Source: Oscarella lobularis (taxonomy: Eukaryota; Porifera; Homoscleromorpha; Homosclerophorida; Oscarellidae). Taken from it: a stretch of DNA of 64,000 bases. Made by a program: the position numbers and the translations under genes. The stretch lies in NCBI RefSeq assembly GCF_947507565.1, contig NC_089194.1:2033694-2097693 (forward strand), given 5' to 3'. Shown here piece after piece: positions 1-13,347 of the stretch. Within the stretch, counting starts at the first letter, position 1, and every line of letters begins with the position of its first letter. The notes under the pieces are model-generated. The model searched no databases, was not told the origin of the DNA, and saw only the letters and a list, made by a program, of their open reading frames with translations.

Positions 1-3000
1 TTGGCTTGATAAGCAGTCGTGCTTCGACAACAATTTCCCAACGAAGATTCAGTCAAATTTCAACCAAATTCTTCTTCTCAATGGAAGTGGGGACTCCATA
101 TTATCATGCGGAAATTTACAAGCTGGCACGTGCAATATCCGCTCCGCATCAAATGTTAGTATGATTTCTATAAGTGATGAACAGATCTACAAAGCGCCGG
201 GAGGAATTCCTGCTGTTGAAATGATCATTGTTTCACGTGATGAGGCGTCAAATTCAGCGGGAGTCATATCCTCTGATTATCTTGGCCGTCCAGCTCTGTT
301 TCTTGTCACCCACTTGACAGCCTTGTCTTCAGTAAAGCCCCTTGGAATCAGTGTGAGAGGTATGGGTAATGACAATCTGCTTCAACCGCTTGTGGGCAAT
401 TTTCAACTGAATTTTCCGTTTGACATTAAAACTGCTTTTGGGAGCGGTGAATTTGTTTATTTTGTTGCAATTGATTCTACTTCTACCGCGCAAGATCCTA
501 ATGAAGGAACGTTGATTGCGCGCATCTGTCACAATGACAAAGGCATGGCAGCAAAGACGCTCTATGCTTACCTTGAGGCTTACATTGAGTGCGAAGGAAG
601 CAGCAAAATGTATAAATATTTGCAGTCAATGTACGTTGGCGAAGTGGGGAGTTTATTGGCGCAGAATGTTGGAAATGGTGACGTTCTAATGGGTGTCTTC
701 AACGAGAAGATTGATGGGACGGGTGCTAGTGCGCTCTGCGTCATTTCACTTGCTCAAATTGACTCTAGATATAAGCAAGCGTTGGAAAATTGTAGGAATG
801 GAATATCTGGCTCTCGCGGTTTTTTAAGGGATTCACTAAAGCCGTGTACTAATACGCTGGTAAGATTGAAAGAAAGAAAGAAAGAAAGAAAGAAAAAATA
901 ATCGGCTTACCTGTTTGCCATCGTTTGCTTTTAGAAAACCCTTTGGGATGGTACTGGTTGCAGCCCTTCTGTAGTTGACATCAATCTGGAAATACCTTCA
1001 AGTAATCCAATAGTCAGCAGCGCCTTTTACGAAATTGCTGCGTCGCCGTCTGCCGCACTTACGGCAGTTGCTTTTACTGACGTCAACGTTCGTGACACAG
1101 TCGCCTTTGCCGGCAAGGGTGACGGCACAGTCGACAAAGTAAATCTCAGGCTTACATATAGGCTTAATTAATGTCACTTTTATTTAGATCAATGTCCTTA
1201 CAAACACTTCGTCCCAGCTAGTAGAGACTCTGCCCACGGGCACTTCCAACAAGATTATCAGTCTGGAATGGAGCTCAGATCAATTGTCTATCTACGCTCT
1301 ATCAGAATACAACGTAAGGCATTCTATGACGCCCTTTCTTTCTCTCCTAATTCCCTTCTTCAGTTGACCAAGATTCCTGGACAAGAGTGCGATACACTGA
1401 CTACGTGCTCTACATGTCTCACACCTGTTGATCCATACTGTGGCCACTGCGTATTAGAGAACAAGTAAGGACTATCAATTAGTACGCTCACATCTACACG
1501 TATACACTCTCTTTGCGATCAATAGATGCACTCTATCTGATACGTCAGTTTGTGAGGCAGCTAGCAATCCTGTTAGGTGGATACAAAACGCGTCAGACTG
1601 TATCAATCTTGTCAGCATTAGTCCAAAACAGGCTTCTGTAGCGGGAACAATTCAGGTGAGAAACGAAACCGCTATTAGAGTCTAGTCTAGACGTCGTCTT
1701 TTCTTCTTCAGGTTACGGTCAATATAGAGAACGTTCCCAATGTGGGAGCGTATAGATGCGTGTTTGGAACTGGAGCAGAAACCATTGCGACTAGAATAAC
1801 GGTTGGACAAGAAGGTTTCACGTGTTCAACTCCGACTCTTACAAGCGGTTTGCAAGGACCACGTAAGAAGACACACGCACACGAATACAAATACACGCAC
1901 TTCTAGTAGAGAAATTTATGTAGATGAGGTTCAAAATCCTATTTCGATACGATCAGCCACAACTGGCGACATTATTGCTACGAGTTCAGATAAATTCCAA
2001 CTCTACGATTGCTCCTCTTATTCCGAGTACGAAATCAAAGTCTCCTTCCCTTATATTTTGACTTACTCGCGCTAGTTGCTTTGAGTGCACCGACTCTACG
2101 CTTCCCTGTGGCTGGTGCACCTTTTCCAATCGGTGTACCAGCTCTAGTGGTCAATGTGGATCGCGTACAGACTGGCTTCAAGTAAGAGAAACAACTCTAT
2201 TTCGAATTAAAGCCCATGCATGGTTTCTTCTTTTTCTATAGGGGTCTAGTCACTCTAGTGACTCTTGTCCTCAACTGATTCAAGGCACGTACAATTGGCC
2301 TGTTGGCATAACAGCGTGGGATTTTAGCATTGCTGGAAAGAACTTTCCTCAGCCAAACCCTTCTCAGGTTCGTTGAGGAGGGAGAAAAGACCATAGCCGT
2401 CTTAGAAACGCTTTCATTCTCAGGGGGATAAGTACCAATGCCAGGTGAGAGTCCCAGGTCAACCAGATGTAAACGTAGATGCAACGTGGATATCCTCAAA
2501 GAGCGTCTCATGTTCGGCGACAGCTGTGAGACATTGAGCAGTTGTCTACCTTAATTAAAGAGATACGATGATTTTGTTCATAGTATACTTATCCTGATGA
2601 TAGTCCAACGAAAGAGGCGACGCTTGAAGTGACTTGGAGAGGCAAAGTGTTGGAAAACAAAGATTCGACGCAATGTAGACTAGTCACGATGAAAAAAATC
2701 CAATTTTCCCCCAAACTTTTCTTTCTTGCCCCCACAGTGAATTTATACAAGTGCGATAAAATGGCGGTTTCGTGCAGCGATTGTCTCGCCTCCGAACGCA
2801 AATACGAATGCGGCTGGTGCAAGAACAAGTGCTCCGTTCGCGCGGGATGCACGTCGATTTTTACGACGACCGCAGGCAGTTGTCCTGAGCCGGACATTCG
2901 GGAGGTATTGATGCAATGGAAGTCGCTTTTGCACGGTCGCATTTTGGCCTAGGTTTTCCCTATCAACGGTCCCGTGGAGGGAGGCACGAATGTGACGATC

Positions 3001-6000
3001 AAGGGCGCCGATATTGGGATAGATATATCGGACATCAATGGGGTGACTATAGCGGGTAGACAGTGCTCTTTTTCCGCGGCTACGTATACACCAGGACGAA
3101 GGTCCGTTACCCTCGCGACGGGCGGGATATAAGCCTTATTAAATATCTCCTATCTTAGTATTGTTTGTACGACTTCTCCTGTGGCTGATTCTCCTTCGCC
3201 CTTGAGTCCTAAGACGGGCCCCGTTGTTGTTCAAGTGAACGGACGCGATTACCAGTTTTCACAAGACTTTAATTATTTGGTATTTTAAATTGTCGGAGAT
3301 TCTTCTTTTTTTTTTGTACCATTTTCTTCTTCTTTTAGGTTTCGTCTGTTTCTAGTTTTGAGCCTCGTCTCGGTCCCAAAGCCGGTGGGACTCGAATTGA
3401 AATTAAGGGCGAAAATCTACACATTGGCTTGACGATGTCAATTCACATACATGGCGTCATTTGCTCGTTAGGAAGCCGAACTCTTTCCGCTGTCGACTGC
3501 ACGCTAGGCGCATCACCAACGGCAACAAGTGGATCCCTTTCTCTGTCTATAGACAACGCTGAGCTGCGAGACGCTAGCTCCTCTCTCTTTCAATTCACCC
3601 CCAATCCAACTGTGACAGCAATTACACCGTCTGTAGGACTAGCAAAGTAAGAGCTCACACATTATATAGGACTTCATATAGAGGTCGTCACGTCACTAGG
3701 GGAGGAATTGAGTTGACTGTAGAAGGAACCAATTTGAATTCCATCCAAGCGCCTGCTGTCTTATTTTCTCGACATGACAGCCCTTCCTCCTATAGAGCAG
3801 TAGGCCGAGATTTTAGTAGAGAACTTCCCTATAACACGATCCCCCTTATTTAAAAGGATTGCCGAAAGCCTACGCGGGCCAATAGCATGATATGCTTTCA
3901 ACCGAACGTTCCAGCTAACAGTTCTGGCGGATGGATCGTCTCGTTCGAAATGGACGACGTTTCGCCCGAAAATCTGACGCTTTTGAACGAATTTGAAATT
4001 ATCGCCGAGGATTTTACAATTTCCGGTAACGACATTGACGTCACTGTTGGAGTTTCGATAACGATTTCCGTAAGAAGAAAAAAAGACGAAGAGAAAAATC
4101 TCTTTGATTCTAATTTTTTTCAGGGAACGAAACTCCTCAAATTGAAAGATCTCCAAGATGCGATTGAAATCAAATTCGGTACCGTTGCGATATGTAATAT
4201 AACCGATATTGCAAACACGGTAAGTTTCCCCCCTTTCCCTTTTCTCGCCTTCAAATATAAGAAAAAAATATAGGCAATCACTTGCACTCCTTTCCCAATT
4301 TCTGACGAACCAGTAGGCAAAGATCTTCCCATACTGGTCAGCAGACTAAGAACTCAAAAAATCGTCTAATTGGCCCCGTTTTTCAGATTTCAATCGGTAG
4401 ATATAACACGACTGGTGGACGGGCTACGATTAGTGAGAGCACAGGCAGCGTTTCCGTGGGTCTAATTGCTGGAATTGTTGGCGGAGTCGCTGCAATCGCC
4501 GCAGTCATAATTATTCTCGTCGTTTATTTCTCCCACAAGGGACGCGTCCAAAATAAGAAATACGTATCGTCTCTTCTCATTCAGATGGATCGCATGGAAG
4601 CGGACATGGCCAAGGAATGCAAACAAGGTAAAAAATCAATAATAGAAAATTTATCAATAATACAAAATTTAATTATTATTTTTTGTTGAGGTTTCGCCGA
4701 GTTGCAAACCGATTTAGACGTCATCTACGAAGACGCCGCTTCTCTGACGACATACGTTCCCTCGCTTAAATTTCGCGATTTCGCTTTTCGCGTTTTTTTC
4801 CCCAATACCGCCGATCACGACGTTCTCTATCCGCTTCAAGATCGACTCAATAACATGGAGCCAGCGGCGGCGAAACGATTGGTTACAGCCATGGATATGT
4901 TTCGAGGTCTACTCGGAAATAAGACGTTTCTCGCTAAAATGATTCATACGATGGAAAGCGAGCGCACGTTTACGATGCGAGACAGGTGAGAGAGAGAGAG
5001 GGAGAGGGAGAGGATGAAAATACAATTTTGAATATGTATTTTTTAGGGGTGAAGTGGCTTCTCTTCTTATGGTTATCTATCAGAATCAGATGGATTATGC
5101 GACGGAGATTCTCAAAATGCTTCTTTCTGATTTGATTCGAAGTGGTGTTGGGCGCTCGCAGCCTAAACTTCTTCTTCGGCGAACGGAAACGGTCGCTGAG
5201 AAGCTTCTCACCAATTGGTTGAGTGTCTGTCTTCATCAATATTTGGAGGTAAGAAAGAGAGAACGTTTTTTTTTGGATAATCTAAGGGTTTTTTCTGTAG
5301 GAAGTGGCTGGATCTCCTCTCTATACTCTTTATCTTGCGGTGAAGAATCAGATTGATAAGGGGCCAGTTGACGCGATCACCGGAGAGTCGAGATACGCGT
5401 TGAGTGAAGAGAAATTGCTACGTCAGCAGATTGAATACAAGGTAATAATCGAATTACTGTATGTTCAGCTGAAATTCTTCTATTTCTTCGTCATAGGAAC
5501 GACGCTGCTCGGTTCTAGTCGAAGGACAAACGAATCTCGTTCATGTTCGTCTTCTAGACGTTGACACAATCAGCCAGGCGAAGGAGAAATGCTTAGATGC
5601 CGTCTACAAGGTAATAGTAGTGACGTAACGTCTCTTGATTGGTCACTTGCCTTTGTGACATCACAGACGTTACGTTACGTAGAAACTTCACACATACATG
5701 ATCTTTCTTAGACAACGGGAGTTTCATCGCGTCCAGCTCTCCACGAAGTCGACTTGAGTAAGACTCCATTTCTTTATTGGGCGACTTGTGAGGGACTTTT
5801 TTCCCTTTAGGCGTCGTTTCCCAAAGCGAAAGCTCCTCGCGATCAAGTCGAAACGTTCTTCGTCTTCGCGACGAAGACAATTCAACGCGCGTTGAATCGG
5901 GATGGAAGCGAGTGAACACGCTCGCTCACTACAACGTAAAAAATATTCAAAAAATTCGAAAAATTTTTAATTAATATTTTAGATTACTGACGGGACGACG

Positions 6001-7373
6001 TTGACTCTCGTTCCACGCGACGACGTTTCAAAGAACGGAAAAGTGGTCGATCACACGCAGATGATCGTCGCAAGTCCCACGCAATCCGTCGCGACTCTGG
6101 ACGACGAATCAGGCCCTAGAGTCTGGCATTTGGTACACAGATAAGCGCACATCACTTTTTTCTTAGTAGAGTCTAGATAGAGAGAAACGCACCCATCACT
6201 TTTTTCTTATATTAGAGCCTATAGATAGAATCGCACATCAGTTTTATTCTCATTAGAGTCTATATAAAGAGAGAAGCCCACATCAGTTTATTAGATGGAT
6301 GAATAGATAAACGCACGTCATTTTTTATCTTATTAGAAAGGTGAATAGGTGGACATCAGTTTTTTTCTTACTAGAGTCTATATAGGAGAAATGCATATCA
6401 GTTTTCTTCTATAGATAGAGAGAAGCGCACATGAGTATTTTTCTTATTGAGTCTTCCCTTAGACAAAACAGGTTGACACGACGACGCGAGAACACCAGAA
6501 AATGGTCTCAGAAATCTATCTAACTCGCATGCTTTCGACAAAGGTTGTATATAGAATAGAATCCCCTTTCCTCCCTCGTTCTATTTCTTATATTTTTTTC
6601 GACGCAGCGAATTGTTCAAAAGTTTGTCGACGATGTTTTCGATTCGATGTACGCTGTGGCGAAGGTTCCCTTCGCTCTCAAGTATCTCTACGATTTTCTC
6701 GACTCGCAAGCGGAAGTGCTTAACATCAGCGATCCGGATGTTCTTCACACGTGGAAAAACAACAGCGTTCCGCTTCGATTTTGGATGAACGTCATTAAGA
6801 ATCCCGAATTCGTTTTCGACGTTCACAAATCGGTTTCCGTCGATTCTTTTCTCAATATCGTCGCGTCGACTTTCATGGACGGATGTTCGGTTTCAGAACA
6901 CAAACTTTCGAAGGTCACAATAAGAAAAGAGTCTCTCCTTAATTAATCCCTATATCTCTGCATAAAGGAGTCTCCCAGTAGCAAGTTGCTGTACAACAAA
7001 GAAGTTCAACAATACAAGCAACGGGTGCAGCGCTACTACGCCGAGATAAAAGACCAGAGAAAGTTGACCGAAGCCGATATGAAACGCGAAATGGCGAGAA
7101 TTTCTCACGTAAGATTATTTAATTTTTTTCTGTACGGAATTCCACGTTCTTTGTCTATATAGTTGCATGGTAATGAATTCCATCGCGACACCGCTTTGTA
7201 TCAGCTGTCGATGTACGTGTTGAAGTATCATAGTCAGGTATAAGAGGGGGACTTAGCACTGTAGGCTCTATGAAATCTTAATTTTCGCGGTTTTCTAGCT
7301 AAGCAATGAACTTCTCATGGACGCTAACCTATCCAAGTCTCTTTACAAGTTGCTAGAAGCGTTGAGAGCGTGA
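1..7373 (+). CDS. Plexin (semaphorin receptor), 5'-truncated by the window edge
   Basis: Single-pass receptor for semaphorins that signals through a cytoplasmic GAP for Rap/Ras-type GTPases. The window starts inside the Sema domain (about 1-1320). Next come three PSI cysteine modules (about 1390-1580, 2075-2180, 2750-2860; the last reads CGWCKNKC), several IPT/TIG folds (about 2950-4250) and a TM helix at 4456-4530 ([20 protein letters not shown]). The cytoplasmic part is very well conserved: GAP half one at 4700-5440 with FTMRDRGEVASL, the arginine-finger segment [17 protein letters not shown] and [16 protein letters not shown]; the Rho-binding insert at 5495-6130 ([18 protein letters not shown]); GAP half two at 6500-7370 ([30 protein letters not shown]). 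The stop is the TGA at 7371-7373. At least 20 short introns interrupt it. Class A versus B cannot be decided here. Family assignment is certain; exact exon borders in the ectodomain are not. Confidence 0.95.
868..898. repeat. (GAAA)n microsatellite in a plexin intron
   Basis: About seven GAAA units immediately after a splice donor in the Sema-coding part of the plexin gene. The frame runs through it as poly-(KE/RK) before a stop, so it is intronic. Confidence 0.85.
6140..6470. repeat. Degenerate minisatellite filling one plexin intron
   Basis: About seven imperfect copies of a 45-50 nt unit. Each contains TAGAGTCTATAGATAGAGAG, then a CGCACATCAG core and a pyrimidine/T run ending in CTTATT. 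The copies lie between the exon ending in the codons for RVWHL and the exon coding [10 protein letters not shown]. This intron is about 330 nt against the 50-70 nt typical of the gene, so the array explains its length. Confidence 0.8.
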
Positions 7374-7678
7374 TAAAAACTTGCTTTTCTGACGTTTTTG
7401 AGACTTAGACTCTGTCTCTCTCTCTGTTTCCTTATTATATCTCCGTATTTGGTAGTATTTTTTTGATGGTTCAATCAGTGTTGTTCGCTCTCTCTCTCTA
7501 CCTATCATGATGTCCGTAATTGCTTTATTTTGCTTATAGTTGATCTTCCGCTAGATTAATACAAGAGCGTTTTTTTGTACGAATTCGGCTTAGCGCCGCG
7601 CTATTGTGCATTCCACGCTTGCGCACACGACGATGGCGAACATTGTTTCGAGTTAGTCTCATTTCCCCACGAAACGCG
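7374..7678. other. Intergenic: plexin 3' end and FRMD4-like promoter
   Basis: No coding potential seen. It holds CT-rich runs (7410-7500) and the leader of the next gene. No recognisable core promoter. Confidence 0.6.
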
Positions 7679-10600
7679 ATGTCAGACAAAGGCCGAAAGG
7701 GCATCGTCTATCTGCTCGACGACACGCAGATGGAAATAACGATTGCGGTACGCCCAGCGGAGTATCTCCCCCTCAAAAGGGGCCCCTCCTTATCTTTGTC
7801 GTCCATTAGCCGGCGCTTCTTGCCCAAGAACTTCTCGATATGGCCGCATCGCACTTCCAATTGAAGGAAAAGGAGTATTTCGGCTTGACAGTCGATAGTC
7901 CGCACGATGCCATGTAACAAAATGCCATTCTACAAAGACAAAGAAACAATTCGTCGTTTTTCTTTTTATATCGATAGGGAATACGTCAATTGGTTACAAA
8001 ACGAAAAGCCCGTACTCGATCAGGACATTCCACCCGTTGGAATGTTGAAATTGTATTTCACCGTAAAGTGAGAGAATAATTAAACAACCGAAATTTTTCC
8101 CCGTTACTCGTAGCAACGATAGGCACTTTGTTGAACGCGTCGATCTTTTACGTGATCCTATCACCGTTGAATTGTTTTATCTTCAAGCCAAGCAGTCTGT
8201 ATTCAAAGTACACAGCTGTCTTCTTTTTATCATAGACTACGTTTGTTTACTTTTTTTCTTTTTAGGGTTCTTTGCCCTGTGAAAGTGATATTGTCTTTTT
8301 TCTTGCCGCTCAAAGTCTCCAAGTCTATGCGCAGGATTTCACAACGGAGGAATTGGCGCGTGAAGATCTCAAGAGAATCAGTTGGCTTCCAGCGAGAACT
8401 CTCAAGGAACACGTATCAATACCTTACTGGTATGCATGCCATCACGATTATTAAGGGGAACATTGATTCTATTCTATTCTACTACTAGTGAGAACAAAGT
8501 ATTGAGTCATTATAAGAAGTTAATTGGCAAGTCACGAGGGTCTGCTATACTAAAGTGAGATTTTTGAATTTGACGTTTATTTTCTATGTTAATTAATTAT
8601 CTAGTTACCTAAATACGTCCATGACTCTTCCCTCGTACGGAATTCATTATTTTCAAGTCAAAGTGAGTTGGGAAAAATGACACGTGAGGACTCAATCTAT
8701 AGTAGAGTTAATTAACTCTCAAAGGATAACAAGAAGGAGAATACGCTTTGGCTTGGTTTTGGTGCAAGAGGAATCGGCTTGTACGATCTCGACGATAAAA
8801 TACGTCCAAGAGAAGTTTGTGAAAATACTCCAGGGGATAAGAACGTTGCTTAGTATTTATTTATTAGTTTCACACGTGGAAACATCTGGACAACATTCAC
8901 TATCGAGACAAGAGATTCACCATCGAAATATACGACTCACGGTCAGTCCAAATAATAAATAAATAAATAATATAATTATTAATTAAGGAGCGGTGGTGGT
9001 GAATCGTCGCGACGGGGAGGTGGCGCTAGTAGTTGCACTACGAAAGCGTGGCATTGTAGCAGTATGCGCATGGCACAAGCTCTCTTCTCCATGGCAATTC
9101 AACAGCACCAATTTTGGCGAGACAAGAAGTCTCTAAAAGTAGAAAGAAAGAAAGAAAGAAAAAAATCGATTTTTTCTTATTCTTTTTCTTTTCATATAGA
9201 AAACGGTTTCGTACGCGTCGAATCGACTCACGGATTTGTCTCGGATGTTGAGTCGCACGTGTTTGTCATTGTCTTCGGCTTCCAGTGTGGCTGGAAGTCA
9301 AATCAGTTTGCCTGCGGCCTCAAATAAAGCATCAGCGGGTATTGACTATTTAATTATGTCTATATTTATTACGTTTGATTCTTTTGTAGCGGGTTCGGAC
9401 GAAGTGTCGGCGGCGGCGAAGCGCGCTAACACGGAAATGTTTCTTCAGTTGAAAGCGCGTCGCTCTCAACTACAAGAGGAGCTCACGCGACGCGAGCAGG
9501 AACTTCGGGGTCTCTGCATACGGGAATCGGTGAGAATGAGAATTATTTATTATTTTTTTATCTTATCTTTTTTTTCTTAGGAATTATGTGGTCACGTTTC
9601 TTTGGATCTTCATGCCAGTCCTGATCACCCGGATATTTCCATTAAACGGCGAATTGGAACGTCGTATAAATTTCCGGATCACGTTTTTAAGTCTCCGGAA
9701 GCGGAAGCGGTTTGTTGTTAATTAATTAATTAATTAAGGTTTGTCCACATTTGACGCGGAAGTGTTTTAGAATGAGGAAATAACGAAATTGGAAAAGGAT
9801 ATCGAAATTCAATTTGCAATAACGAATGCAGCGGAAGTAATTCTTCAATAATAAAAGCGTCACATTCATTTATTGATTGATTTTCCGTAAAGAAAATTGC
9901 AAGAGAGCCTACGAAATCACAAAAAGTTCGCAAAGAAAGATACACAACTGTAAAACGATCAAAAGCAAAGGTTAAAAAATATTATATATATTGTCATGAC
10001 AACCAACGTCACTACGCTCGATTTGTAGCTGCAAACAATGCAACTCAAACTCGGCGACATGAAGGAATCCCTAATGCAACTACCACCTCAATATCTTCCT
10101 CGTCTCGTGCCAACAGGAGCTCCGGTTTCCACAGCGACGACACCAAATGGAGGTAAGTACATCGACGAGTTTCATTATTATAATAAGTATTGATTTTTAT
10201 AGCGTTTGCTACTCGAGATATTACTGACACTCCTGGAACGTTGAGTAAGGAAAACAGGCACTGACTCTCTTTTTTTTGGTATGGTTTTTCTTAGGTAAAA
10301 CGTCGTCTTATTCGAGTCTCGTCTCTACGCAATCGAAATCGGCGGCGACGTCGTCGTCACGTGACGCTCTCCTAGACAGCGTCACGGAAGATATCGTCGC
10401 GAATTTGATTGCCGGAAATCGAACGGTAACAACGGGAAACGAGCCCCTTGGAAACGGGGGTTTGTCAGGATCCGGGGGTATGGGCGGAAGCGCGTTGTCG
10501 TCAAAACGACACAATAGTCTTTCGCGACTTGCGTTGGGATCGACGTCGCCGGTGAGAGTGCGGCACGTGCCCGGGGGGATGGGATCGCTCGCGTCGACGT

Positions 10601-10703
10601 CGAGATTGCATCGACAGAGCGGAGGAGGAGCTGGAAGTCCAACGAAGCAACTTGCGAGTAGTTTGGATGAATTGAGTCGAGACAAGGGACCAGATGGTAA
10701 TCT

Positions 10704-10738
<35 letters not shown>

Positions 10739-10845
10739 TTTTGATTTTTTTAGATAATGAAGCGTGGTCGCCGCGAAGTCTTACGTTTAGTGACGGTGAA
10801 GTCGAATGGATGAGTAACGAATTTGGAGAGGGAACGCTTGTGTAA
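7679..10845 (+). CDS. FERM-domain protein of the FRMD4A/4B type
   Basis: Membrane-cytoskeleton scaffold; vertebrate FRMD4 proteins act at epithelial junctions with Par3 and cytohesins. The start ATG at 7679 opens MSDKGRKGIVYLLDDTQMEI, the F1 lobe of a FERM domain. Following exons give the F2/F3 lobes (ELLDMAASHFQLKEKEYFGL, DPITVELFYLQAKQSVF, LTTEELAREDL-like helix, PSYGIHYFQVK). After the FERM come a coiled-coil segment (about 9400-9520, LKARRSQLQEELTRREQEL) and an IKRRIGTSYKFPD stretch at 9600-9680. That stretch resembles the conserved post-FERM region of FRMD4 (RRIGTAFK), which sets it apart from other FERM proteins. The C-terminal third (10280-10845) is Ser/Gly/Arg-rich and probably disordered. 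It ends in a conserved-looking acidic peptide at TAA 10843-10845. About twelve short introns. FERM is certain; the FRMD4 assignment is likely. Confidence 0.82.
10701..10741. repeat. (ATTT)n microsatellite in the last FRMD4-like intron
   Basis: Ten tandem ATTT units directly after the splice donor of the last intron. Confidence 0.9.
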
Positions 10846-11039
10846 TTGATCATCAAAATATTATTAATTATCGGGGTAGCGTAATCATTTGCTTTTTGAG
10901 CACGAAAATTGCCCGGACGAGCACGTTTAGCGAGAAAGAGTATGTACACTGAGACGAGGGGCAGTTGGCAATTTAATCAAAGACGTTTCTATTTGGAGGT
11001 GGTGGTTCTTTATCCGGGACTTTGTCTTTACACCACGAG

Positions 11040-13002
11040 ATGGAGAGAGGCGATCTCTTTCGTTCGTCTCACTGGAAATACCGCGGCGAAGGTCACTCGA
11101 GTCTCGTTCTTTTTCACGTGGACAAAGTGGGCTCTCGCCAATGCGAATCGGGGGGCGTTTAGCTCATCGCACCTTTGCAGCCCAGAGTCGTTCTTCGTCT
11201 CAAGAAAATCGACGTCGTACCGGGCACCGTAACATCGGTTCGTCCTCGAATCATTGCAATTCCAGCTCGTGCACAAAGTGGGGCCCTCTTAGGGGAAAAC
11301 TCGCGAAGAGAGCATGGAATACCAGCGCGATTTCATGCAAAAAGTCATGCGACCTCTCGTTGGTGAACCCTACGTTCCCGTTCAGCAAACGGTCGCACTT
11401 CCGCGAGGTTTCATCGAGAAAATGAGCGTCGATACGGAGAAGGAAAGACCACGTGAGTCGCGAGTCCCAAAAGGGGGCCCCTCTAAGATTTTCTTAGGAA
11501 ATCGGCTCGTTAAGGGCGTCAAAAGTGGCACAGATGTCGCGCTTTTGATGCCTGACGTCTGTTTCTTGCCCGAATCGTCGTTATCGTCATCGTTCATCAA
11601 AGATGAACGCGTTGTATGTCAAACTCAATTGGAAATCGAGAAAACGGATTTGAATCGCGATGGAGACGTAGAAGAGACGCCAATTCCGACGTTTTGTATT
11701 GAAATTAAGGTGAGGATTATGTAGATCATTAGAAACGAATAATTGACAATCTTTTTAGCCCAAATGCGGTTTTTTGCCTCCGCCTTATAATTCAATTTGT
11801 AAATTCTGCTTATTTCAAAGACTCAAGGTAATAAATAAATAATTAAATATCCTCTCATTTCGTTTGAAGGTGAAAAAAGGAAAGTGGCCATATCGTAGCA
11901 AATATTGTCCTCTGGATTTATTTTCCGGGTAAGAGACTCTAACATGAAAAAATAAAATCGTCATAATTTCTTTTAGAGACGTTTCTCGCATTAAAACGGC
12001 TCTTCGATGTCTCCTAGAAACACCCCAGAATAATTTGAGAATTTTTCACGTAAGCCAATCACATTTCTCGCCTTTTGAATCGACCCAGATTCAATTTTCA
12101 GAATGGGCAATGCATTTTTGCTGAAGACAAAGAGGTAGGTCTTTCGCAGACGATTTTCTTCGCTTAGGAAATCAATTCTACGTAGTCCTCCACTCCCAGT
12201 CAACAATTAGACGATCTTAAACGCGTTCTACGTCCTTATTTCCCCGGCGAGAATCCAATCGAAGGTCTAATAACAGTTCTAAGTCAAATTCTAACGGAAC
12301 CGGGGTCTATGGACTCCTCAACGTCTTCGCCTCCCGTTTGCGAGCAAAGTTCTCATCAATTCAGCGTAGAAACACCGAATCAGACAAGTAGAATCATCAG
12401 AGTTTATTCCCCTGTCTTGAGAAGGGTCTACCGCTTCTAGTTCCTTGTAAACTTCTCGCTAAATTGCTTGGCATTCAGAAATACGACGATTCCGGCTCGC
12501 CAGGTACGTTTCCGCTCTATAGAAAGCTTAGGAAGGAATGCGACGCACCGCCAGACGACTAGTGAGCACTAATCGTCACTAAAACAGCGTTTGAGACGAG
12601 TATCGTAGCATTTTTTGGGATTTGAACGATTCTCCGCCGCGTCTTCGTAGTTCTAGAGAGGATATGGAGGAAACTGCGGTCTCCGTTTTATCGCAGGTAC
12701 TGTAGACGCTTTTAGAAGCGTTTTTTAGCGTTTTTTAATAGATTGAGCGTTATCTTCTTGCTGCTACGGCAAAAGACTGCTCAATTATGATTGCTATGCG
12801 TCCACAAACGAATTTGCGCAGCCTACAGTAACTTCGGATTTATTTTAAAAATTAATTAATTAATAGTGATGTTAGGAAAACTGTTATTTTCTACGACTAT
12901 TCTCTAGCCGTCGTTGATTTGGATTTGAAGGGAATTTGGAGGGTTAGGAAGTATTTTGAGGAGGATCAGGAAATTCTCGAATCGTTTTCAAATTCGGTCT
13001 AG
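11040..13002 (+). CDS. IPPK: Inositol-pentakisphosphate 2-kinase
   Basis: Phosphorylates Ins(1,3,4,5,6)P5 at the 2 position to make phytate (InsP6). The ATG at 11040 opens a short exon coding WKYRGEGHSSLVLFHV, the family's N-terminal nucleotide-binding strand (WxYxGEGNxSLV). The next exons give PRVVLRLKKIDV, then KTREESMEYQRDFMQKVMRP and LVGEPYV. The diagnostic IPK1 block FCIEIKPKCGFLPP follows at about 11690-11780, and then KYCPLDLFSG and LLETPQNNLRIFHNGQCIF. Near the C-terminus the substrate-site motif ATAKDCSIMIAMRP (about 12760-12810) and VVDLDLKGI are present. Stop TAG 13000-13002. Introns 1 and 2 each carry the GGGGCCC motif described in the findings. The exon between 12590 and 12700 is hard to delimit; I chose the frame giving IFWDLNDSPPRLRSS. 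The gene is convergent with POMGNT1, with 345 bp between stops. Confidence 0.92.
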
Positions 13003-13347
13003 TTTACTTTTTCATTAATTGTCGTTTCTTATCAGTGCATCTATCTATTAATAAATACAGTTTCACACTGGCCTGATTATTTATCATACACCGTTCTCTC
13101 TTTTATTTATCAGCCAGCTGCTTACCTGCCTATTTTTTGATTATTGATTATTTAAAGGGTTAGGCGTTGGGGCCCCTTTTAGGGGGTTTAATTTAATTAA
13201 CCATTTCGTCACGCCCCTTTCGCTGTTTTTTAAAAGGTAAAAGCCGTCGTAACATAACGTAACGTACTTTTGATTATTTAATTAAAGGGTAAACGCCCCT
13301 TCTGCTGTTTTTTAGCCAGCGGCCTTTTTCTTAAATATTCGATTTTC
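13003..13347. other. Convergent 3' intergenic region
   Basis: Shared 3' flank of IPPK (+) and POMGNT1 (-). AT-rich, with one copy of the GGGGCCCCTTTTAGGGGG motif at 13171-13188 and near-duplicate TTTAAAGGGT/GCCCCTT segments around 13150 and 13285. No gene seen. Confidence 0.6.
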
